A stretch of 31,426 bases of DNA from Actinomyces sp. (GTDB lineage: Bacteria > Actinomycetota > Actinomycetes > Actinomycetales > Actinomycetaceae). Positions 15,001 through 22,400 of this stretch are shown here, one piece after another. A program made the position numbers and the translations under genes. The notes under the pieces were generated by a model that saw only the letters and a list, made by a program, of their open reading frames with translations, was not told the origin of the DNA and searched no databases. Each line of letters opens with the position of its first letter. Within the stretch, counting starts at the first letter, position 1. The stretch spans positions 1 to 31,426 of the forward strand of contig NZ_JAUMUL010000043.1 of NCBI RefSeq assembly GCF_030530635.1. The letters are read 5' to 3'.

Positions 15001-16145
15001 ACACGGGCGGCACGCGCAGCTTCACCGTCCGCCTCACCTTCACGGTTGACCCCACGGCCTCCGGATACGACGCCGCCGACTACCAGTGCGGCGGCACCCG
15101 GGCCGACGGCCACCCCGCCGGACTGGTGAACACCGTGTCCATGGATGGCGACACCTCCGGTGCGGATGACAACACGGCCTGCGTTTCCACTCAGTCCGTG
15201 CTGAAGTTCGCCAAGACGGTGGCTCTCCAACCGGGCACCGGATCCTCCTTCGACGTCGCCTATGACATCAGCGTCGTCAACGAGGGCGCGCTTCCCGGCT
15301 CCACCGGCCGGGTCACCGACCTGCCTTCATTCGCCCCCGGCTTGAACATCACCGGTGCGACCGTGTCCCGCGATGGCGGGGCGGCACAGGCGATCACGGC
15401 CGACGGCGCTGGTGCTTACGTCCTCACCGACGGTGAGACCATCGCGTCCGGGCAGACGTTGATTTGGAGGCTCATCCTGTCCGTGGCGGTGGACCCCGCG
15501 GCAGCCGGATACGACGAGGCGCTGCTGGCCTGCTCGACGGGTGCCGATGGTCTGCTGGAAAGTGGACACGGCTTGTACAATGCAGCCGTCCCACCGAGCG
15601 ATGTGGATCAGGCAACCGAACCCGACCACAATGTCGCGTGCGCCTCCGTCTCGCCCGATGCCGGAAAGCGCACGCTATCGGTGGTCAAGACCGGCAGCCA
15701 GGGCAACCTGGACGGCGCCGCCTTCAGCATCTACCCGGTCGACCCCTCAACCTCCGGGGCGACCGCAATTGCCGACGGCGTAGTCCCCTCGGGCGCGACC
15801 GGCGTATTCACCACCGCCCTGCTGCCGATCAACCACGAGTACTGGCTTGTTGAGACCCAGGCACCGGCCGGGCACCAACTGCTGGCCAACCCGGTCCACA
15901 TCCGGCTCACCGACACCGGCATCACCGTACTGAACGATTCCGAACTGGGTGTATCCACGGCGGTCGTTTCACAGTCGGCGGGTACGGGTGTGGATGACGT
16001 GCTCACCATTCGGGACTTGGAGGCGGCACGGCTTCCGAACGCAGGTGGCAACGGGCTGGCGCCGAATATAGTCGCGGCGTTGGTTCTCCTCGGTGCCGCG
16101 GTGGGCATCTCATGGTGGAGGTATTACGGTACGCGACGCGCATAG
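12042..16145 (+). CDS. Large LPNAG-ended surface protein, paralogue of the giant adhesin
   Basis: 1367 aa, exported and wall-anchored. The signal peptide covers about residues 1-47 (Arg-rich start, LAVVVAVGGLALATLL core, cleavage near AEA/AGA). A head of about 300 residues holds six cysteines shared with the giant protein encoded by the next gene and ends in YGCLYGSLEQV. Next come two Ig-like segments, one DUF5979-like domain (about 615-735: FAKAL, YTC, SCTVTE, VTVTN), a long DUF11-like region with repeated TVTN and DNTAC signatures, and a C-terminal CnaB domain with E-box YWLVETQAPAG. The sorting signal is LPNAG (1331-1335), a hydrophobic helix and RRA. Ala instead of Thr in the motif is unusual. 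ATG 12042 follows CGGAG by 9 nt. It is probably a pilus tip or stand-alone adhesin; the ligand is unknown. Confidence 0.85.
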   Translation: MPQPHALRGTRSGRRRLAVVVAVGGLALATLLTAPPPLVAPEAEAAGASLTIGLGETTAQISNVKVYDTDNTVSYQGQTISQEEYARRIACLHYGPQDNNYNTGVVAGSSGQWAGFSYGFDEGYCPNAFNNTIQSAMSFMPTSVTAADVGDVFLVGTLRHDNVNIDPVDTTTKSYYGSLQITTAGEEIQTNFPFREWDTPNYCATMLGPDGNAIVGADGPSEYAWNSSGTAVGRIGTSAGDGSTYNYAWYYGRLQRFDSTLRGASGPNGITCAHDVLEIASDRSDTSWTDPSTGISYKLRLWGFVNNGENGTCAVTPEMASADLESTFITPEGRTSYGCLYGSLEQVRPVTFTKVVETDDSLQATTPIPAFSYSNVSAEGSYGAEKWGTPASLTPTGWGSAGAVSDPTTYELLAPNDAAVVQENALTPALTDTTSGWTLGAVTCTYKSGGQEHPLMRRDGQRMDTSDSVDLDNRTIRLDQAELATSYEEAAINCTWHNQYVAHSKLTLVNEVAEGDAQVADWTLTATPVSGLSGQNTLNGVTGDPAVTAVVTGSGAYELSTSEVDGYAVDSWSCVHTGTSTAVTMNSGTQVVLPADADVTCTATQKLANKTISFAKALAGATDGTDLDSYQLSYTCTKEGKPDVAGTATVNSDGTVVAGQSVPVGASCTVTEQAPQAADLNSSDSGSFSWGSPADYAVTVGEIPVSTTRSGDGVSFIVPGGQGDLVVTVTNQIFPHAGVTKTFDSVTEADALGANATFDQTYTVTVTNPSQILPLRYSLEDAVTVPANTTANSITISGGPLASPQLLPAGQTTYTADDVTLAAGARHVYTVTVNVTAPDAGLAGPDGACTEQDATDGKAVHNAAQVTSRGVAKVAEACGTVPANPRFSVSKQAGEVVRNSATGDFTVGYTVTVTNTSHAASMIISDITDTPDLPAGARISGVEVLENGAAAAGVTIPTIVDGALSGPVVLAAAGTGPELAAAPEESDTGGTRSFTVRLTFTVDPTASGYDAADYQCGGTRADGHPAGLVNTVSMDGDTSGADDNTACVSTQSVLKFAKTVALQPGTGSSFDVAYDISVVNEGALPGSTGRVTDLPSFAPGLNITGATVSRDGGAAQAITADGAGAYVLTDGETIASGQTLIWRLILSVAVDPAAAGYDEALLACSTGADGLLESGHGLYNAAVPPSDVDQATEPDHNVACASVSPDAGKRTLSVVKTGSQGNLDGAAFSIYPVDPSTSGATAIADGVVPSGATGVFTTALLPINHEYWLVETQAPAGHQLLANPVHIRLTDTGITVLNDSELGVSTAVVSQSAGTGVDDVLTIRDLEAARLPNAGGNGLAPNIVAALVLLGAAVGISWWRYYGTRRA

Positions 16146-16152
16146 AAATGTG

Positions 16153-16173
16153 CCCGACTGTGCCTCGGTCGGG
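16153..16173 (+). terminator. Small hairpin after the LPNAG protein gene
   Basis: CCCGAC (16153-16158) pairs with GTCGGG (16168-16173) 8 bp after the stop codon. It is weaker than the hairpin at 16202-16229 and may act together with it. Confidence 0.35.
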
Positions 16174-16201
16174 TGGTCGCGAGCAAATAGCAAGCTGTGG
16201 T

Positions 16202-16229
16202 GGGCGGTCATGATGCAACATGACCGCCC
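16202..16229 (+). terminator. Hairpin terminator between the two large adhesin genes
   Basis: GGGCGGTCATG (16202-16212) pairs perfectly with CATGACCGCCC (16219-16229) over a 6-nt loop, and CAAGC/GCTTG can add an outer stem. It lies 57 bp after the first adhesin's stop, so the giant gene probably relies at least partly on its own promoter. Confidence 0.7.
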
Positions 16230-16474
16230 GCGGCTTGTATAGGGGTGCGTCGATGACCGATTCATGACGCGATCGACGTCGAACCGACTGCAGATTGTGG
16301 CGAAAGCGTTGGATATATTTTGTGGTAATAATAACTGTGCAGAAGTGTTGCTCTATCGGTGGTCAAACGTGCGCCATACACAGTATCCTGTGAACAGCAT
16401 GGAAGTGTTCCTGTGGACGTCAGGGTCCGTAGGTGGTATTGCCACAGAGTCGGTTCATTAGGGAGGGATCGTCA
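16230..16474 (+). promoter_or_regulatory. AT-rich promoter and leader of the giant adhesin gene
   Basis: The sequence around 16311-16335 is strikingly AT-rich for this genome and contains TATATT (16314-16319) and TAATAATAA. No good -35 lies at 17 nt; CAGATT (16291-16296) is at that spacing. TATATT also occurs in the AT-rich island before the first adhesin gene, suggesting shared control. The ribosome site GGGAGG (16461-16466) is 8 nt from ATG 16475 and fixes the start there, rather than at GTG 16433, which would put 14 extra residues in front of the signal peptide. Confidence 0.45.
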
Positions 16475-19400
16475 ATGCGCAGAACAGTTTTGCGCCTTAG
16501 GCTGCTCTCGTCTTCGCGCGCAAAGGTGCTCGCTACGCTGACGGTTCTAGCGCTGTTCGCGAGTGCTTTCCTCGGCGAGGTTGCGTTGCCCGTTCTTCCA
16601 ACGGCCGCGGCGGCGGAGGTTACTGTTCCCCTGGGAGGGTCCACTGCGCGTCAATACGGCGTTACGACGAGTGAGTATCCTACGGTGACGCAGGCCTATA
16701 GACAGGGGTGTGTGCGGTACAGCCCGGAGGTTTCCGGTAATCAGACCACCACCGGGACGGTTCAGGCCGGTGCGTTTGCTGCCGTCGGATACGGCTCGAA
16801 TCTAGGGGCCTATCCGGAGGACTGTCCGGCGCACTACAATGATGCACGGCAAAGCACTGTGGGTCTCAAGCCTGAAGTCGCCGGAAATGTCGGTGTCGGC
16901 GAGCCCTTCCTGGTTGCCACTATGCGTCACGGAAACCGCCTGATTTATTCGTGGACGGGGAGGATGACGATTGACGGCACCATGGCACTCAAACTGGGGG
17001 AGGCGATTACGTCCGAGTTCCCCTGGCGGTTGACCGAGACCGAGAACATCTGCCGCTCCACCTTCAATCAAGATGGCAGCTACAATACGAGCGGCACCGG
17101 TCGGTATGCCTTCGATCAGAACGGAAGGACGGGCCCGCGGGCTACATTCAGATGGGATTCCTGGTACGGCTACGGTTGGAGCAGCGATTATCACTACGCC
17201 TACAACCGTGATGGTCGACTCGTCTCCTTCGATACGGATGACGGTGCGACTGGAGGCGCGGAAGGCGGCGCCATTTACGGTTCTGACGGTCGTTCCTGTG
17301 AGGACGACACTCTTGAAGTTGAGGCCGCGCACACTTCCACTGCCTGGACGGATCCTGCTACCGGCATCGACTACAAGCTGAAGCTATGGGGATTCGTCAA
17401 CAACGGTGAGAACGGCGTCTGCTCCACCGACTTGGCGGATGAGGGGAAACTGGAGAACACCTTCATCACCAAGGAGAACACCGAGACCTACGGCTGCCTG
17501 TACGGCTCCTTGGAGCAGGTGCGCCACGTCACTTTCGCCAAATATGTGACTACCGATCCTTCTTTGGAGAGCTCCGTCACCCCGCCGACGTTCACTTACA
17601 CCAATGTGTCCGAGCCGGGATCGAACGCGCTCGCGGACTGGAGCCCCTTGAACAACCTTCGGCCCAATGGCTGGGGAACTGCCGGTACCGCTACCGACCC
17701 CCAGGACTACGAGCTGCTCGCACCCGACGATCAGGCCGCAGTCAGGGAGAACATCTCCAATCCAGTCACCCAGACCTCCTCCGGGTGGCGCCTGGCCGAC
17801 GTCGAGTGCCGCACGCCCGACGGCGTGCTCCAACACCGCAACGGCGGCGACTTCACCGATACCGCCCTTAACCTGAGCACCAACACTCTGGATTTGGACT
17901 CCACCCAGCTGTCACAGGACCAGAGGAACACGGACTTCACCTGCACCTGGCACAACGAATACGTCGGTCGCTCACAGATCACCCTCGTCAAGCAGTTGAG
18001 CGGCATGACCTTCCCGGCCGTCAGCACCGCCAACTGGACGCTCACGGCCACGCCGGAGCTGAGTTCGCCCGAGGATGATCCGTACCCCTACCGGACTGTT
18101 TCCGGACTGTCCGGGCAGCCGGCGGCCACCGGTCAGTGGACGCGCTCGGGCACCTACACCCTGTCCGAGGCCGCCACCGGTAATGTGCAGGGCTTCGAAC
18201 AGCAGGGCGAGTGGGTCTGCCGGGACCAGAACAACCGCGAAGTGACGGTTACTGATTCTAAGGTCACCCTTGCCCCGGACCAGCGGGTCACCTGCACGGT
18301 CAGCAACGTCTTCAACGACGGCTCCATTGAGATCCGAAAGGCCGTGAACGACCCCGACAACGGCCTGACCAACCCCAATAAGGTCTACACCGGCACCTAT
18401 GACTGCGGCAGCGCCAACGGGCAGAACTTCTCCGGCGCCTGGAGAACGACCGCGGGGCACTCGGCCGTGATCACGGGCCTGCCAGTGGGCGCCAGTTGTG
18501 CGATTACCGAGGATGCCCCCAGTGGCGACCTCAAGGACGACTCCTACGAGTGGACCACCCCCAGCATCGACAAGCCGACGGCGCAGGTCCTGACGGCGCC
18601 GTCCGTCAACCGGGTGACCGTCACCAACACCATCGTCCGCAACACCGGCACCATCAACGTGAACAAGGTCGTCCAAGCAGCCGATGAGACCGCCACAGGC
18701 GGTTGGACCGGTGGGAGCGACCGCGACTTCCAGGTCGCCTACACCTGCGACGGCGACGGCGGCAACGGCACGCTGAACGTCTCCACCGGCACCCCGGCCA
18801 CGCTCACCGTTCCCGTGGGCACCACCTGCTCCTTCACCGAGGCCGTCCCGACCGTCGAATCCGGCGACTTCAAGGACTCCTCCTACGAGTGGACCGGCTC
18901 GGGCGACTTCGACACCTCCAGCGTCACCGTCAGTAAGGACGCCTCCGAGACCATCACCGTCACCAACACCTACCGGCGCATGCTGGTCGGCCTGAACCTC
19001 GCCAAGCGCGTGGACGGTGAGGGCTACACCGGCGGCGAGGCCACCTTCGCCATCGAGTACAACTGCGGGACTGACTACACCGGCACCGTCGATGTCGCGA
19101 ACGCAGCCTCCGCCGCCGTGCAGGTGCCGCGCGGCGCCCTGTGCACCGTCTCCGAGCCCGACTCCTCCCTGAACGAGGACCTGCTCGCCGACGCCTACGA
19201 CTGGGGCACCCCCGGCTATGAGGGCCTGGATGCCGCCGAGGGCACCATGGTGAACGCGGCCGACGGCGGTAAGACCGTCACCGTCGTCAACTCCACCGTG
19301 GCCGCCTGGGGCAAGGTCTCCGTAACCAAGAACGTCAGCCCCGAGGCCGGGCCCGTAACCGCCGGCACCACCTTCCCGGTGACCGTCACCTGCGACGCAC

Positions 19401-22400
19401 CCGCCCAGGGCGAGACCGAGAACTACACCGGCACCTTCGACCTGGCGGCCACGGGCTCCACGGCCACCGCCACCACGCCCTACATCGCCGCCGGAGCCAA
19501 CTGCACCGTCAGCGAGACCGCGCCCACCGGCTCCGCGGGGCTTACCGACGCCTCCTACAGCTGGCAGGCCGGCCCCGCCGACCAGGGCGTCACCGTCCAG
19601 GGCGACCGCACCGAGCAGGTCACCGTCACCAACATCTGGCAGCGTGAATACGGCGACTTCACCATCACCAAGCAGCTGAGCGACCTGGACGGTCAGGGCG
19701 CGGACAACACCTACACCGGCACCTGGACCTGCACCCGCCCCGGCGATGAGGACGCCACCGGCACCTGGTCGGTGACCGGCGCCGGCGCCGCCACGCTGAC
19801 CGTCGCCTCCGGTCCCGCCACCGCCACCGGCACCGGCGCCGCCGTGCTGCTGGGCTCCACCTGCACGGTCACCGAGGACGACCCCGGCACCCCGAATGCC
19901 GATGATCCCTCTTACGTGTTCCCGATCGCGGGAGATACTTCCGGTCCGGTCGTAATTGACTCGGTCACACGCAGCGGCAATGTGAACGTAACCAACATGG
20001 TTGCCCGTAATACGGGTGCAATGACTATCTCCAAATGGGTCACCGGCGCCGAACCCGGAGTCGGTTTCGTCAATGGCGGCTTCACCTTGAATTACACCTG
20101 CACGCCCCTCAGTGGCGCGCCCATAACCGGGACGGTGATCTTGCGCGACGGTGAGAGAACGGAGATGATCACCGGTATTCCGCAGGGCTCTACCTGTACC
20201 GTGACTGAGGACACGGAGAGCCTGCCCGCGTCCATAGACCCGTACGAGTGGGATGTGGATGCCACCCACATGACTTCGAACCCCTCTAGCGGGCCCGCTG
20301 GCGCGGTTGAAGGAACGTCCATCTCCTTCACCATGCCGTACGGTGACTATCCGGGTGTGGCAGTCGGCGTTACCAACACCCTGGTTAAGCGCTACGGAGC
20401 CATGCAAGTGACCAAGAGCGTCTCCTCCGATAACAAGGCGCTGGGTTTCACCGGCTCCGGTCAGAAACTCTTCCCCATCACCGTCACCTGCGACGGCAAT
20501 CCGGCTTACTCCGGCATGCTCGCCGACGGCGAGACCATCACCGTTGAGAACATTCCGCTGGGCCAGACCTGCACGGTCACGGAGGGCACCATCAGCGGCG
20601 GCCTGGCCGACGGCTCCTACGCCTGGGGCACTCCGACGATTAGCGAACCGGTGAGGATCACCACGGAGGACGGCTCCTCCGGCACCGTCACCGTCACCAA
20701 CGCCATTGAGCGTGTGCGTGCCGAGGTGAACCTGAACAAGGTGCTCTCCGGCGAACTGGCCACCCGGTTCGGCGCCGACAACCCCTACTCCGGCGCCTTC
20801 ACCTGCACCCACGACGGCGATGCCGACGTGACCGGCACCTGGAGCGTGGACGGCGCCGGCAACGCCGCCATCACCTACGACGGCGGCCAGGCCCCCTACG
20901 TCGACTCCTCCTGCACGCCCACCGAGGACCTGGACGCCTCCGGCGCCCCGGACACCGACCCCTCCTTCTCCTGGGGTGAGCCGGCCTACGAGGCCGCCAC
21001 CGTGACGGCGGACGGCACCGCGACCATGACCGTCACCAACACGGTGAACCGGGACATGGGCTCCCTGACCGCATCCAAGGCGGTCATCGGGGAGACGAAC
21101 GGCCTCAAGGATGGCCAGACCTTTACCCTGAACGCCACCTGCACCGCGCCGGGCGTGGACGGCGAGATTACCGCCACCGCCACAGTTGCGGACGGCCAGG
21201 CTGCGGTCACCTTCGATCGGGAGATCCCTGTCGGCTGGACCTGCGCCATCAGCGAGACCAGCCCCGCCCAGGACCAGCTCAAGGACTCCTCCTACGCCTG
21301 GGACATGACCAACGTCTCCCCGGACGAGGTCACCATCACCAAGGACCAGGTCGTGGAGGTGATCGCCACCAACACGATCCGCCGCGTCACCTCCGGGCTC
21401 AGCCTGACCAAGGCCTACGGCCCCGGACTGTCCGACGCTACGATCGTCGACGACTCCTTCTCCGGTGACATCGCCTGCCACTACGACGATGCCCAGGGCA
21501 CCAGCCAGGATTGGAACCTGACCTGGACCGCCGACGGCGCCGGCGCGGCCACCATCGACGGCCTGCCCTCCGGCGGCCTGCCGCTGGGTACCGCGTGCAC
21601 CGCCACCGAGCAGGCCCCCACCCAGGATCAGTTGAAGGACATCTCCTACCGCTGGAAGACCCCGACCGTCTCCGACCCGGTCACCATCGGCGCTGACGCC
21701 GCCGCCAACACGCTTACCGTCACCAATGATGCCGAGCGCGCCGCCCAGCCGCTCACCATCACCAAGGCCTACAGCGGCATTGACGGTGCCCTGACCGACG
21801 GTGCCGCCGTGCGCGGCGGCTGGTCCTGCACCCAGGCGGACGGCAGCCAGGTCGGCGGCCGCTGGGAGCTGCCCGCCGCCGGCGGCTCCACCACCGTCAC
21901 CGAGGGCGCCGCCGGCGCCACCATCTACGCCGGCGCAGACTGCACCCTCACCGAGGACACGCCCATCGACACCTCCGGGCTGAGTGACGCCTCCTACGCG
22001 TGGAACAACCCCGTCTACGCCGTGGCCGCCGACGGGCAGACCTTCACCGACGGCAACACGCTGACGGGCATCGCCCAGGACTCCAGCCCGGTGCTGCGGG
22101 TGACCAACTCCGCCCAGCGCATCTACGGCGCCCTGGCAATCAACAAGCTCGTGAACGGGCTCGACGGCGTAACCGCGGCCGAATCCAACACCTACGCAGG
22201 CACCTGGTCCTGCACCGCGCAGGACGGCACCGTCAATGAGGGCACCTGGCGGGTCACCGGCTCCGGCGCCGCCACCCTGACTGGCGAATACTCCAAGGTG
22301 CTGGTCGGCTCCGCCTGCACGGTCACTGAGACCGGCCGCCCGACCACCCCGGTTGGCGGCGACTCGTCCTACCAGTGGACGGACCCGGAGCTCGACGGGG

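Noticed and set aside
16264..16461. 65-codon plus-strand frame in the leader of the giant adhesin gene
   Set aside because: No ribosome site at its ATG, unlike any family known to me, and it covers the AT-rich promoter island. It is more likely leader sequence.
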